A stretch of DNA of 64,000 nucleotides from Taenia hydatigena (GCA_036345935.2 JADWOT020000008.1:10143554-10207553), one strand, 5' to 3'. Positions 49,387 to 62,956 are shown, counted from the stretch's first letter. Program-made: numbers and translations. The notes: generated by a model from the letters alone, not told the origin.

Positions 49387-52300
49387 CTATTCCTTTTGCT
49401 CCTGTCCTTCTCCATGTTCTAGAAGTTTCTGCCTTTCCCGCAGATCCATCCATAGATCTTCCTTGGTGGCGCTGGTTGTTAGGTCAAACACCTCACTCAT
49501 AACTGTATGTGTCTGCTCCATTAGGCTCCCAGCATCGGCAGGAGTGAGACCTTCCGTAGGAATTGGCGGAAGGATGTAGACCCCATAGGCGGCTAATAAT
49601 GGAGTGGATAGAAATGCGACCCAGACAGATTGTGAGATGAAATGCACAAGCTACTTATATGCGCGAATAGGATGACTTCCAGGGGGTAGACAATTGTTAG
49701 AAAAGATCAACGTATAATTCCGCGAACGGAATTGAAACAATGATACAGCTAATACTGTGCAAATTAAACCTAATGAAATTATTGAAGCACAGCCGACAAT
49801 ACGTTATCTACATGGGGTTTAGAAGATCAAAATTATTTCATAATTCTTAGAAGCAACAGACTTTCAAAACGGTTATGTTCCTAAAATCCTTCCACGGGCT
49901 ATTTTTAAATAAGCGTTGAAACGGTGAAATAGTCAAAGGCGCACGACAATCCTGGAGACGTTAAAGCGCTGTGGAAAGTATCTCAGGCCTCGAAATCGAC
50001 GCCGTCTCCACATCGCCTGCGCATTGTTTGGGTTAAACGACTCAAACACATAAACACAAGATTACTCTCCGTTAGACAAATATAAACAAATCACACCGTT
50101 TTCAAGGCTATTCTCCATTTTGTACCCACTTTTATTAACGACTTCACTCCATTACTTCAAATTAATTAACGACAAGTCCGGTCGCGAAACTAGACCAAAG
50201 AATAAAACTCCTCTTCACATCGTTACGAAAGGAAAGGCCTCAAGGGAAGTTTTGATGCTTTATGCACTGAGTTAAACCCCATTTATTTTTCCTGACTAAT
50301 AACCAGAAGAGTGTAGCACAAGGCTGGTGTAGGCAAAGAAATTGGCTGTCTAGACCAGATCAGTTTGATATAGCTATGTTCAGGTTTTTGGAACTCTACA
50401 AGTCAGTAGAACGAAGCCTTATTTTCGGAGGGTGTTAGTGGACATCCGAAGTACCGAAGTGCACTTACATCCATTTCGTGTTATTTTAATGATTTGAATG
50501 TTAGATGCTTAAACTCGTATGAGTATCATCGAATTCAATGCGTTGTGGCACCTCTCCATCTAATTGTTGCTTTTAAGGAGCTAAGAATAGAATGGATCTC
50601 CTTCAAGGTAGAGGTGGTCGTTTGGTAGAAACTCAAATAAATTAGTTAATCTGTCATTTAGAGTCTCATAAGCTCAAATAAAAAATAAACCTATGTTTGC
50701 CTCGAAGCATACGGTTAACTTATTGAAGCGAAGTATGTAAGTGTCAAGTTCTAAATTTCTACACAAATCAAGTAACAATAGCTTTAATTTTTCTCACATT
50801 TAACAGAACTGAGGAAAAAAACAAGAAGAACTGTAAATAGAAGTGTATGGACTGCTACATTCCAGGAAATGGGCAGAGTAATGTAATTCCAGTAGTCCGA
50901 AATGTACGTTACTATAATAATAAAGAAAAACAGGTCTTAAACACAAAAAGAAGAATTCCAAGCTTTTCCAAAGCGTTTTTGAATTGTGTGTAGCTTGCTT
51001 GAGCGCTGACTCACAATCAAATCCATGCAGACAAGGTAATTTGCAGATTGTTGAGTGATTGCATCATATCAATCATGAGACAAAGATTACAAAGGAACTA
51101 CAAAGGACTTAACGCTGTCTGTATTTACAGAAGTTTTTAGGCTCAGCAAATCAGAGAAAAGTCACAAGACTGTGCTGTGAAAAATCAGCCTAAGCAAAAA
51201 TGCAACGATCTTATTAGCACTGAAGGAGGAAAATCAAGACTTGAGAGAGACCTGAGGTTCGCAACACTTCCTGACATTTGCGAATACAGTGTAGCGACAA
51301 GTCTTGGCTTGATAAGGTATATTTTCGGTCCATACAATGGAAATGCCTAGAATCGCAACTTTTTTGACCACTGTTACAGTTACGTATCAGCATTAGCAAA
51401 AGTGCCAAACACTGAGCTTAACAATCTACCTACTTAATTGTCTAATTTGTAGACCAAATCTACTTTCTGAAAATGCATTATAGAGAACAGGCGGAAAATG
51501 GACGGAAGACTATTGAACTACCTCAATTGTGTAAAAACAAAAAATACACCCTTGAGGCTAGGCAAAGACTTACCGCAACAAAGCCCAGACTACCTGTTTT
51601 TGACAACTTAATGAACAAAAGCATTATTGACATCCCTTTACTTTAGTTGAAAAAGGTAAAGAAAACCCAGTTTGACAGTAGTAAACCTGAAGCGCTCTCT
51701 TAAACGCATTCCCAAAGGTATTTAGGGGTTAACTGACACGAGAATGATATCTAGAGCCAAGTTAGTCCCCATATTTGATATAAGAGTGGGTCATGTGGTG
51801 AAAACACTATAGAAAATAAAAAGCACAATGCTCGTCTAGGGTGTTACAAGGCACGGATGGAAAAGTGCGTCGCAATGATCGGCTACTGAAGCGAAATCGG
51901 GACGTAGATGGAACATGGTTTTCCGAGATCGGTAGCTGGAACGAGTATTTGTGTAAACAATGTTCGAGAGTGCATTTACTTCGACTACAGTGCGTGGACC
52001 CTCGGAATGAAGTGTGGACTCATTTTTTCCAAAACATCCAAGATGAAGTTTTAAACCTAACCACACCAAAACACCATGGCTACAGAGTGTTTGAAGCGAG
52101 ACCTATGGGTTTAAACACCCGCTTCTGAGCAGTCGGTGAAAGTACTTTTTGCAATTACCGAGGGGGACAAAAAATAATTGACTTGAAAATCCATGATTAC
52201 TCGATATCTTGTAAGGATATCAGGAGTATCAAAACTTTCGGAACACTGAACTAAGTATGGTGTGGATTGTATGGCATAAAATAGAGGATATGCAATCAAA

Positions 52301-53842
52301 TTGAACAACTGACATTGCTGACTGTTTTTTAAATAAGAATGCAGACCTTGCAACGAATTAATGGGCGATAAGGATCAACTTAATTATCCTGCTTTGAAAG
52401 CCTTTCGTGTGAAACAAATCAATTATGAGAAAATTCTTGATAGATTTCCACCCAAGCGCGATGTTTAGAAAGAGCAAAGAGAAAAACGGATATCAAAACT
52501 TTATTAAACGCTAGATACTTGTAGAAAAAGCAGAGAGACAATCATTTGAATAGAGTAATCTGAAGAGGTCATCCTCATTAGGGCATGAACCTTCTGAAAC
52601 AAGAATGGTGACATAGTGAAGCCACAAACACTGCGGCACTGTGACCACTTGCATAAATAGAGAGACGATGTGAGTGACATGCTTGTGGGTGCACAAGGCA
52701 AGTAAATCCAAAAAGTTTATAGCTTCTTCCCAAGGATCTCACACTATGTTGCTGCTTCGCTTATATCATTAATACCTATCACACAATACATAAGGAATTG
52801 CTACCATGTGGTTTGTGATAGTCAAAGTCGCCTAAAATAAGGCAAAGGTTCATCCTAAAGGGATGAAAAGAAAGGATTGGAGATAAGCAACAGCAAAATT
52901 AGTGCAATACTAGGAAGGTTACGAACAGGTTATGAATTTTCTGGTAGTTAAAGGCAACGGTCCATACAGGTAAACAAGAATCAGGTACCAAACTGATGTT
53001 TAATTCCATTAATGGTTATAGTCTGCAGAAAAGTTAGCTTTGAGTCTAGAATTTGCCAAGCATAACTCACCATCGTCAAAAATTTTATTCCTGTGATCAA
53101 GAAACGAGTTGTAGCAGGATATGACCACGGGTACGATTGGGAGTTGTGTTTGAATTGCAAGGTAAAAGGCACCTTTCTTGAAAGGCAATAGCCGACCAGT
53201 GTAATTTCGGGTTCCCTCTGGAAAAATAAACATGTTTACCTGAAAATAATCACGATAAAAGCAGGGGTGTACTAATTTACATGCTCCTTTTTGACCATCT
53301 CAGCTGCTTCACGCATAGTTTCCATTGCTTTTGTGTGGTCATTTCTAACAATCGAGAGGATTCGCATGAAGTGGATCATTGGCCAACCCAGCCCATAGAA
53401 GCGGAGAGAATCCTTTACAATAGACGATGAAGGCTCACGCCATAGGCGGGAAACGACTAAAAATCATAAATGTTACTAAAGTCGTTCACACCTATGGCGT
53501 CGATAAAGCTCTGGTGGTTAATGACATAAATACACTGACGGTGCATATAGCAGTTCTCCAGCCCATATAGCTTCGGTCGCAGGCCAAGTACGCATTGAGA
53601 CACATAAAGAAGAGGCATAACATCACTTTAAAAGTGGTAATTAGTTAATACAAGCCCCACCAACTATTTGCAAAGGATGGCTTTCCTTTAATAAGGAATA
53701 TGATTGTGTAGAATACTGAACCAACATTCAATATGAGACCAAAAGCAAAATATTTTGCGTAATAACGCACAATTGGGATCTTGTATACGATGTAAAAGAC
53801 GGTTAGAAGTGAAATAAAAAGCAGCAACCAGACTGTATCCAT
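49387..53842 (-). CDS. 1-acyl-sn-glycerol-3-phosphate acyltransferase (AGPAT), tandem copy 1
   Basis: Closed five-exon minus-strand model: 53842-53661, 53625-53492, 53456-53281, 53239-53071, 49592-49387; 867 nt, 288 residues. The first three introns are 31-41 nt; the last is 3.5 kb. Features in order: an N-terminal membrane helix (LLLFISLLTVFYIVY), a second hydrophobic stretch (residues 30-50), the acyltransferase motif NHQSFID (97-103), FIFPEGTRN (168-176), LLPFKKGAFYLA, and YGVYILPPIPTEGL near the C-terminus. Predicted reaction: lysophosphatidic acid plus acyl-CoA to phosphatidic acid at the ER. It has a longer charged C-terminal tail than the other two copies. The catalytic His and Asp and the EGTR block are intact, so it is probably active. 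The start is an ATG preceded by a possible acceptor (TGTTTCAG), so a 5' non-coding exon is likely. Confidence 0.9.
49593..53070 (-). other. 3.5-kb last intron of AGPAT tandem copy 1
   Basis: AT-rich DNA with only short open frames. A 95-codon plus-strand frame at 51841 and its opposite strand show no recognised domain. The intron position equals that of the last intron in the other two AGPAT genes, where it is 31 nt and 1.2 kb long. Confidence 0.6.
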
Positions 53843-54861
53843 CCGAAATTCAACCTGAAACATAACAAACAGTCGTTGAACTACACATTTACAGACTGAG
53901 ACCCGTTTGCGCTATCCTGTTATTTTGCGTGCTATTCTCTCGAGTTCCACCCTCAAGGGGTAACTACGCACAAATGATTTATGATATGAGCGTTTTAGAG
54001 AAGTGACAACATCAAAGATAAAATCTCACACAACACTAGAAGAAAGCTATATTTAGCTATTAGGACGACTCTTGCACCCAAATAAGGATCGGAATTATGG
54101 GAGGTACAGATGCGCATTATTGACTTAAAAACAACACCTAAGGCCAAAACGAAGTCGACGTTTCATGGATACTTACACTAAACATATCAAATTTAAGCGT
54201 GAGATCTGACGTAAAACCCAGTAATGTTATTAAGTGTAACATTATGTAGGCGCGTATTCCTGAAAAATGAAGAAATATGGCTGTGGTATAGTCCTTACGT
54301 AAGCTCAGTTAACAGTTTCACAACGGAATTCTAAAACACTCCAACTTTTGTGCAGTAACTTATTTTACTAAGCACAATGAATCTAATTTGTTATTTCATG
54401 AGGACCTACGATTCCGCAATATTCAGATTACCACACAACTGGTGATAACCTTGAAATAACGCGAGAAACGACTTAGCAGTCCCTAAAATATCTATGCTTA
54501 AGAAATGTAACTGCAATTACAAAAAAAGTTTAATACTAATTAAACCAATTCATCTAGTTTACTTTGGTGGCTTTGATGGCAGATATAAAGGAGGAAAGTT
54601 AGACAGACAAGAGCAAATAACATAGGTAAATGTTGATTTACAGAGTTTTTTTTCACGGCATAATAGGTTATACTTGCTTGGTTTTATATAAAATAGTGAT
54701 TGTCTAATGCTTGCTTTCGTGAGTATCTGCTGCCAAGTGTCATTATATGAATTCTAACGACGAAAACTAAGTAATAACCACTACAAGCGTAGACAAAGGA
54801 GAACATAAAACTTGGGCAGAATTTATGCACTCAATCAGAAAAAAAGAAGGGAATCAGGGCT

Positions 54862-54925
54862 GATACAAAGGTAATATGACCACCGAAGTGACCGTACCCG
54901 AAACCGATAATCAAAGAGATTATTA
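54862..54925 (+). repeat. Interspersed repeat, partial copy
   Basis: Matches the 3' part of the copy at 55.27 kb: TATGACCACC-GAAGTGACCG-ACCCGAAACCGA type blocks. Only this end is present. Confidence 0.6.
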
Positions 54926-55104
54926 CAATAAGGACAACAAAATCTTTCCCACTTCCCCATTAAATAATTATTTTTGGCAGAATTTTGGCGTTAGAATGCA
55001 CTGTCTGACTTACTACTTCTCATTATATGATTGATAGGTCTTGTACATAATTAGTGTGTTTGTCTCGAGACTGCCTTGAAGGCAACAGAAGCCATAATAC
55101 TAGG

Positions 55105-55425
55105 ACAGGCTGCTTCGAAGGCAAAAGAAGGCAGAATGTCAGGGTAGAATACATATATTCAATGGACAGAGGGAAATAAGCTGCTGGCATGGCTCGGAGG
55201 CCAGCCTACGCAGCTAGGGCAATACGGCCGCCTCTGTGACCTTGACTGAAACCGGTAGTTCCAACAAAGTACTACAGACAGAATACATATATTCAGCAAG
55301 GAGAGGGAACGGGGCTGTTGGCATGGACCGGAGGCCAGCCACCTGGATAGAGCAATGTGGTCACCCAAGTGACCGCAACCGAAACCGACATTCAAACAAG
55401 CAACAAGGTATTACAATTAGAGCCC
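55105..55425 (+). repeat. Interspersed repeat, two copies in tandem (B and C)
   Basis: Two copies of about 160 bp lie head to tail. Both have AGAATACATATATTCA, then GCTG(C/T)TGGCATGG, GGAGGCCAGCC, a GCAAT-CGG/TGG block and a GTGACC-to-GAAACCG end. The first starts at GCTTCGAAGGCAAAAGAAGG, like copy A at 5.6 kb. Confidence 0.8.
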
Positions 55426-57044
55426 CGACGCTGAAGAGGCAATCACTAAATACTATGGCGAGCACACAGTACCGAATTCCGGAGAAACCAGGATAGCATC
55501 AGCACGATCCTCTAGTCGTGCCACGGAGCAAAGGCACAAACTGCGAGGCCTGTCGGGGTCGCGTAGTCAAAGGCACTTACTTTTGCGAGATGTTCCCGGC
55601 GTTTTGCTTGTTCAGTCTTCTCTGTTGGTCACTATACAACGTAGTCGGTGCACTATAAGCTGTCCGCCAACCAGGAATGGTATGCGAGTTCTCTCCCATG
55701 TGGGAGAGGCGAGCGATGCTTCACATGTCAGTGGCTATTCGTAAAGTTGAATTAGAAGTGAGACCGTTCAAAAAAGGTACAACTCCAACTAATTTCACAA
55801 AGCTAGTACTCTGCATCGATTTCTCTGTGCTACTTTATTCTCATTTTGACAAGGCTTGCAAAAGGAGGAAAAGCCATGAGGCTATTATTATGGCCCGAAG
55901 GTCGTACTGGAGAATGCAAGTAGAACAAGTAAAGATTGAGGAAGTTGCCCAGTCTAGAGTGTAGTAAGACAAAACCTTGAGCCTGTATGATGATGCTGAA
56001 GTAGGAGGTATTGAAATGACCACCTTTGGTGGCGATTCAATACTGAAATATACTGCCGTCAATGGCACAAAAACCACCAGTAGCGACTATAACAATCATG
56101 CAACAGTAGTGTAATCAGGCAGACAATTTACCTCAATCAAGTCGGATTATTTGCAGACTTACCAAGTATGATTTATAACCCAGATAGTGTTAATCGTCGA
56201 TTTTAAGCAGAAGTGATCTAAAAGTCCCTTAAAACACTTTGGTAACGCTAACAATTTTACAATCGTTACAGGAATGTGAGAAATCCTAACCATTGGCAAG
56301 ATCGACCTCAGTGTTTATTATGCTGAAGTAATTTTGGCGGTAAACTTTGTTAAGATGAATTCAATCCCTTGCCGCTGCATCTGGGTACTGCTCATAACAG
56401 TAAGGATTTACAGCATTTCTTATGAACTAATTAGGTTTAGCTGGGCACCACTCCCGAATGGCATCGCCCGAGTATCTGCACACGGAAACAGTTTTTCGGG
56501 TTCCCCGTTTACGAGAATCAACCAAAACCAGGGCTGGTAGAATTTGTGATAAACACCACAGCATGAGACTGCAACATACACTTCTCGCCTCTTTCGTCCA
56601 GTAATTACTGACCACTGCATTCAAAGGACGCTGGAGCTGCATGAGTAGAATAGGGTGAGTCTAGACTTGGTCTGAGACAAATATAGGCGCCGCTGTCGCT
56701 TGCCTAGCTAATAACACCGACCCGGAACTCGAATACGAACGGTTGCAAGCAAACGCCTCGAAATTAACATCCCAGGTCTTAAAACGCGGTTCCGCAGAGC
56801 AGGCCATAAAAATCCAACACAAACGAAGTCTTTTGTCGAGGCCAATTACCACTCCAAATTGATACACGCTGATTTAATACCATTCAGACAAGGAGGACGA
56901 GGGGAGGGTAGAAAAGAGGGAACGGGGGGAGGAAAGGGAAGCCATGGCTGTGGCTCTGCTGACAGTGATTGGCAAATCAATGAAGCTACTGGCCGATGTA
57001 CCTTGGAATAAGGGAAAACGTGGAAGGAGAGGTTTAGCAAAGGA

Positions 57045-59563
57045 TCAGTCTGACTTCTTTCGAAGGTCCTTGCCCAACTCCCCGGGCGAGGCGTGCACCG
57101 TCCGACCAAAGACCTCGGACATGGCTAAGTACGTTCGCTCTACCAGCTCGTTCACCTGAGACTTGTCCATTCCGACCGTGGAAATGGGAGGAAGCAGGTA
57201 AATGCCGTATGGCACTGCAAGGCAGCACATGGGCGACAACTTATTCGGCATCTCAATTTCCCAATCACATCAGTGGATCCAACAATTACGGTGGAAAATA
57301 ACAGTACATATGGGCTCCAAGGCTTTGAGACACCCTTTAATCAACCCCAATAAACCCCAGGCAACTGTGACAGTTCGAAGCAACATAATGGTGAAGAAAT
57401 TCAACGCAACAGAAAGCCTCATTTTGAAGAGGTTTAATTATTGACAAACCTAAATTTAAGTAGCGTTTAGAAATGGGTAAATTCTTGTTGCCAAGACGGC
57501 GGTTAAGCGGCAATAGCAAAAGCCCAATTGCGGGAGTGAGGACAGCTACAAGTTACAAAAGCATGGTGTGCAAACCACACTGTCAATATTAGGCCCTGGC
57601 TTCCGACGAATTTCACCGTAGGCTTCAAGTTAGTTAACAATCTAACAACTTCAAAAAATTTATGCCTCCATGGCAGTAAGTAACGTAATGGGAGTTGCTA
57701 TAAAATCAAGAGACGACAAGCAGCCAATTAAATAGGTTTGGCTAACAGTAACCATTGACAAAGTCGCGATAAAACTGTAATATTGAATTCACAAGCCGTG
57801 TCAAATCAATTAGAGGAGTGAGAAAAAGAAGGCACGCTCGAGCGAAATACGAATAGTCTGCGTCAGTTTTAATAAACTAACTCCATTCCCAATGACGTAA
57901 AATGCGTTTTGAATGACAGGAAAAACATTAGTCATGCACTCTGACGGCCGCAAAATGACCTCGAATGATCTTCAGAAGAACGTATTACAGTTTAGATCAA
58001 AGGGTGTGCAATTTTATTAGATCTGCTTCCCACTTAAAGGTTAGCAAAATAAGTATTTTAAAATCCCCACCTAGTGGGCAGGTCTACCACGTCATCTCGG
58101 CTTCACCAAATGCCTTGCAGTTGTTTGCAAAACACGCATGAAGTGACCCAGTCTTGAGAAAAAGAGGTAATGCCTTAGCCTTCACCGAATAGGGTGGCCT
58201 TCGCCAAGAGACGAAATGTAGCTTTGAGAAACGGACAAAACTGGATCATTGACATCTACTCGCAATAACTCGCGAATCAGTCTAAAGAATAGCATTTTCG
58301 TTAATTCATCAGCTGTACAAAGGGAGTTCAAGTGCGTGAGAAAGGCAAGGCCCACAGGAAAGCAAAACACACCTGGGGTGAGGGAGAACCTCTTGTGATC
58401 GAGGAAGGAATTGTAACAGGAAACGACAACGGGTTGAATGGGAAGATGAGTCTGAATTGCCAGATGGAAGGCGCCCTTCTTGAAGGGCAGTAGACGACCC
58501 GAAATGTTCCTTGTTCCCTCAGGAAACACAAAGAGACTAACCTGTATAATGATGAAGATTCAATATGTAGCATGGAGCATCAGCGGAGATGTGCAGTGAA
58601 CCATTCTGTAACTGTCTCTGTGGTGGCCATATTATCCCAGCCGCGTGGGCTGGTCGCCGGGCCGTGCCAGCAGCCCCATTGATTCTGTTTATTGACTACA
58701 CATTCTGCCTTAGTATTATGCCCCTTTTGCCTTCTCAATTAGGGAATTTGAAAGAATTGGTGTTAGAGCGAGTCCGAAGGAATGAGTTCGAAGTGTTGGC
58801 CCATATTACGATAATCATGAGGGCTTTACGCTGATTTACCATTCGACCACAGCCATGAAGTTTTAAAGATTTGTATTTTTTACTGCCATTTGTGCTAAAC
58901 CATTAAGTGAAGTGGAATAAATCACAGATTGGTAGCTGTAAATACAGAATACAAACCTTGTCGCTCACAATTTGCTCAGCTGCTCGGTTCATTTCGGAGA
59001 TGGCCTGTTTGTGGTTGGAGCGGTGAATGAGAACGGTTTTGGTGTAATAGAGAATGGCTCCGAGTGGACCGAAATACTTCAAAGTATCCTTTGCGATAAC
59101 AGTTGAGGGAAGCTTCCAAATATCAACAAGTGCTAATAAGAGCAATACGTTTGACAAATGACGTTCAAAATGCATTCAGAAAATAGAAGGCACTTCAAAA
59201 CGTAAGCGAACTTACACAAGACATCGATGAAGCTTTGATGGTTGGCGACGTAAATGTATTGCTGTTCGGGGTCATAAGTCTCCAAACCGAATATCCGCGG
59301 TTGAAGACCCATTAACGTGCGAGCCAGCCTATAAACTTTCGTAAACTCGCTAGAGAAAAATAGAAAGGAGCGATCAGAAAAACTAACCAACTGTTCTCAT
59401 AACGTGGTTCTCCTTTGAGAAAAAACTTGAACGCATACACAGCCGAACCGATGAAGACAACAGAGGCGTAGGTGAAATAGGCAGCAAAATAATGTACACG
59501 TGCTCGAATGCTAGGGATGATAATTACCAAGAGGACAAAAACGATGGCTAGTTGCCAATACAT
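57045..59563 (-). CDS. 1-acyl-sn-glycerol-3-phosphate acyltransferase (AGPAT), tandem copy 2
   Basis: Closed five-exon minus-strand model: 59563-59388, 59349-59216, 59132-58957, 58541-58373, 57214-57045; 825 nt, 274 residues. Features: N-terminal helix (LAIVFVLLVIII), a second hydrophobic stretch at residues 28-46, NHQSFID (95-101), FVFPEGTRN (166-174), LLPFKKGAFHLA, and YGIYLLPPISTVGM. Exons 2, 3 and 4 have exactly the same lengths (134, 176, 169 nt) as in tandem copy 1, 3.2 kb downstream on the same strand, so the pair arose by tandem duplication. Same predicted reaction and ER location. An acceptor at about 59594 suggests a 5' non-coding exon. The 1.2-kb last intron has a few short open frames but no gene; intron 3 carries an inverted copy of the interspersed repeat. 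Confidence 0.9.
58605..58745 (-). repeat. Interspersed repeat, inverted copy D
   Basis: Read on the minus strand: GAAGGCAAAAGGGGCATAAT, AGGCAGAATGTG, GGGGCTGCTGGCACGGC, CCAGCCCACGCGGCTGGG, ATATGGCCACCACAGAGACAG. It sits inside the third intron of AGPAT tandem copy 2 and parallels copies A and B in block order. Confidence 0.7.
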
Positions 59564-59608
59564 CCTATAGAAGCGATGATTGTAGGACGATAAGCTGAAA
59601 CAGAACAA

Positions 59609-61820
59609 CTAAAATAAATTCGGCAGACTTTAAACAAAAGCACTTTTACGAGTTCTGCGATTAGATAGAGGTAAAACAATGTCCCATGCCTATAATTTTA
59701 CAATGTAATAATAACTCGTTGACCAGGTGGTTACTAACAGTTGTAATATCAAACAACTAGAGTACACATTGACGACAACTTCAGCATTACCATAGAAAGA
59801 ATAAGACATATGTACAATAGCAAAGAGAAAATTAGAATTTGACGGAAATCATAACAAAATGTGTGAAGCAGACACCGGCAGGATCACTACCCAGAGAGTC
59901 AATTGGTCACTTACAGCTTTCAAATATGCCAGTAAGAATATGGAAAAAATGAGGTCGTAGTGGAAATAAATATTCAACCCTTCATTTATTCATGAGACCT
60001 GTAGTAATTTTAATTTAGAGGTTAAACAAATGTAGTTGATTCTCATGGTAATTTCAGACTCTAATTAAAATTATGGGTGTAATCGCGACCAATGCCTGCT
60101 CCCAGTGGGTATTCTTTTTGATTAATACATTTGACATCTTTACATAATCCAAGATTTGACTAGTCTAGATGATCACATAATTGTTGGCCATAGTACGGAA
60201 TAAGTTATGCGGGCATAAATGATATAATGCCAAAAATTGCAAGGTCGACAATGTTAATGTGCGTTGTAAATAGCAAACCCTTAACTAACTTTAAGTATAA
60301 ATATCGTCTGACGCGAACTTTGGGATCGAAAGCTGTACGGCATCCTGATTCCTACCAGGAGTTATAAAAAGCCATAGCATTATGGCAGAAGTTTGTTACT
60401 GGAGCACACAAGAAGTGGTCCAAATGCCATGACGTCTAGCTGAACTGCGAACCGCAGAGACTTAACTATTCTTGTAGTCTAGCGCATAGTTGAACAAATT
60501 ATTAAAACATTGTATAGCCTGGATATCCCCTTGGTCAGACTTCAATGTCAGCCGTCACAACATACATTGCGCTTTAAAAATTCGCATGCGCAAACCTCGC
60601 TATTCATTGAAATTGTTTGCAACAGAGAAGATATTTAACCTCAACATCACTTAACCGTTTTAGCAATCTCACTCGATCTGGAGTTTCAGTCTGTTTTGGA
60701 GCCGCATTAAGGAGGCGAAAAAAACGTTGTTTTTATTCTGTTTGAGACTAAATAATGCACGACATTCCGCATTTCCATCCATATCTGTGAGTACGCCGAC
60801 CTAAAACTAGCCATTTGATAAAAGATGCGTTTAAAATAGTCTCATGACGATAATGGTCCGCATCTCTATCTTGCCGCTTTGATCACACTTCACTGTTAAC
60901 CAGCCATGTATTTATCAAGATCCCATTCAGCTAGGAGAAAGGCGGAGGCGGTACCGCGTGTTCACTTCATTGACATCGTTCTGCAAATACCCTAATCTCA
61001 TGTTCCGTAGAAATATTATAAACAACTGAAGTGACGCCAGCCTTTATCATTTAGACCTAGAAATCCAGAGAGCGTCCGGACTCCATCCTGAAGTTATAAA
61101 AATTATTAGTAGCCTGGCAGAGGCGATGTTACTGACTTAAAGAAGAGTTGAGAGGCCATCGACATGGCCAGGAGGCCATGCGGCTGAGCGAAAGTCAAAT
61201 CTGCAGTGACCTAATTGCTCGTGTGATCGAACGGAGAGCTAAGTCAAGTCAGGGGCAATGAGCTACGCTTACATTTGATGTTGATCCAGTCAACGAGGAG
61301 AGTTTGTAGATTGCTCATTTATGTGCCAACTTTTTCGAGTTGGTGGTATTGTGACGTGATATCTTCTATAAAGCCTAGCGCATTGTAGAAAAGATGTCCT
61401 AATGAGTGTAAACTACGACATCTTTTTCACAATGCCATCTGTTTCTTTATCATAGTCATCAAATGGCAGATTCAGGCGTTCTACTCTACGTAGCCCAAAC
61501 AAAATATTTGATTCTGGATCCCGATGTGTCGGGATTGTGAGTGGCCTCCTCACATGACGTTGCCGATACGCCGGGTGTCAATCAGCTACAGGAGTGGTAA
61601 TCCAGATTTATGAATCAATTAAACCAAATAAACCAAAAATTAAGTCAAGGGACGCTGAGAAGAATTTCTCAATGAAATTTTGCACCTATGGGGTGAGAGA
61701 CACGCTGATGAATGAATGAATGGTAATGCACGTAGCAGATGACGAGCAATTTGGTCGATCTCAGAGCTGTTCTTCGTTTCCCAAGTTGTAATCCACAATA
61801 ACTCAAGAGTTATGACTGGC
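59609..61820. other. Intergenic region upstream of the AGPAT tandem
   Basis: AT-rich with no recognised genes. A short GGCCAGGAGGCCATGCGGCT block at about 61160-61190, followed by GTGACCTAATTG, may be a decayed piece of the interspersed repeat. Confidence 0.45.
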
Positions 61821-61825
61821 TATCA

Positions 61826-62267
61826 TCACGGAAAATTACTCTCGTTTCGCCTGGATGCTGTGTACGTCTTCTTAGTTTGGTTTACCCTTAAAGTTTCAGT
61901 GCTGAAATATCTCTCAACACGAAAAGGGTTTTTTCTTATATGCACACAGTGGGGTACGTGTGGTGGATGGATACCGACATCATAGATTCCAATTTTATCA
62001 ACAATGCACAAGTCGTAAATCTGATGAGTTAAACGCCATTTTTTCCTTTTCGATTCAGAATATGAGGTCTGTCGATGACTCACCTAAACCAGATTCTGGG
62101 CTGTGTAGAGAATGAATGTCGCCTGACATTGCCTTCGTAGAAGCAGTATACGAGTGCAGCATGCAGATTACTTTTGGATGTCGTCTTTCTGCAAGTACAG
62201 TTAAGCGAATCGTTCGAAGCGTTACTTTACCACTCTTTAATGCATTTGCACTGGTAAGTGGTTGCAT
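61826..62267 (-). CDS. Hypothetical coding-like exons, minus strand
   Basis: Two adjacent open frames look protein-like in composition. One (62267-62093) encodes a basic segment around SGKVTLRTIRLTVLAERRH and meets a strong GTGAGT donor. The other (62083 or a little upstream, to 61826) contains IYDLCIVDKIGIYDVGIHPP and ends at TGA. I could not join them in phase, so they may be alternative exons, a decayed gene or chance. No family recognised. Confidence 0.25.
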
Positions 62268-62956
62268 CTCCGACCCGGTTGTAAGTAATATGATGAAGAG
62301 GCTTGGCTTAGCCTTGCTGCATAATGTCTCAGCAAGAGGTAGGAGCTGAGTTACGCATCTTTTATAGTAACTTTCACCTTAAATGCCACCAAATGAAGCC
62401 GAATTTTGAATAGGTTTATGATTGCGGAAACACAGAAGCATGGGCTCTGCACCTGTGGACGGGGATGGGGTGAGGTAGACAAGAGCCAATGCTAAATGCG
62501 TTTCAACTGTGTTTTATTACAAGTCGCACAAATGCGAAGTAGTCGGATGCATGAGCGATTAGCTGTCAATGTAGGAAGCACTTTAAGCATTAGTATCCCA
62601 CCGAATAAGAAAGTCTTGGTTAGGAAGTGCTAGTGCGAAAGTTTTTTAAATCGCAACTTAGGAAGTGCATCTGAATTTTACTGTTAGTTTGAAGGAGAGT
62701 CAGCTAAAACATATTCTCACAAAAGTCAAGCATATTATAAAATAAAAAGTAATAAAGGAATTCTTAAAACCATTCCTGTAATATTAGAGCTAAAACTGAT
62801 ACGATGTTGGTGAGTGCCTTTGATCAAACACCTGAGACACCAGAAAGAATTTCATTTTTTAATTCAACGAAAAAAGGACAATGAAAAGCCGGTAACCAGG
62901 TAACTGTTACCATTGGAGACAACCAAATAGACATGGAAGGAAATGAAAGCCAAACC

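Larger units (their letters stand above)
53843..57044. other. Spacer between the tandem AGPAT genes
   Basis: Contains the upstream region of AGPAT copy 1 and a cluster of interspersed-repeat copies at 54.86-55.42 kb. A 95-codon frame at 55677 has no recognised domain. No other gene was found. Confidence 0.5.

Noticed and set aside
58589..58834. 81-codon plus-strand frame.
   Set aside because: It is created by the inverted interspersed repeat within an AGPAT intron.
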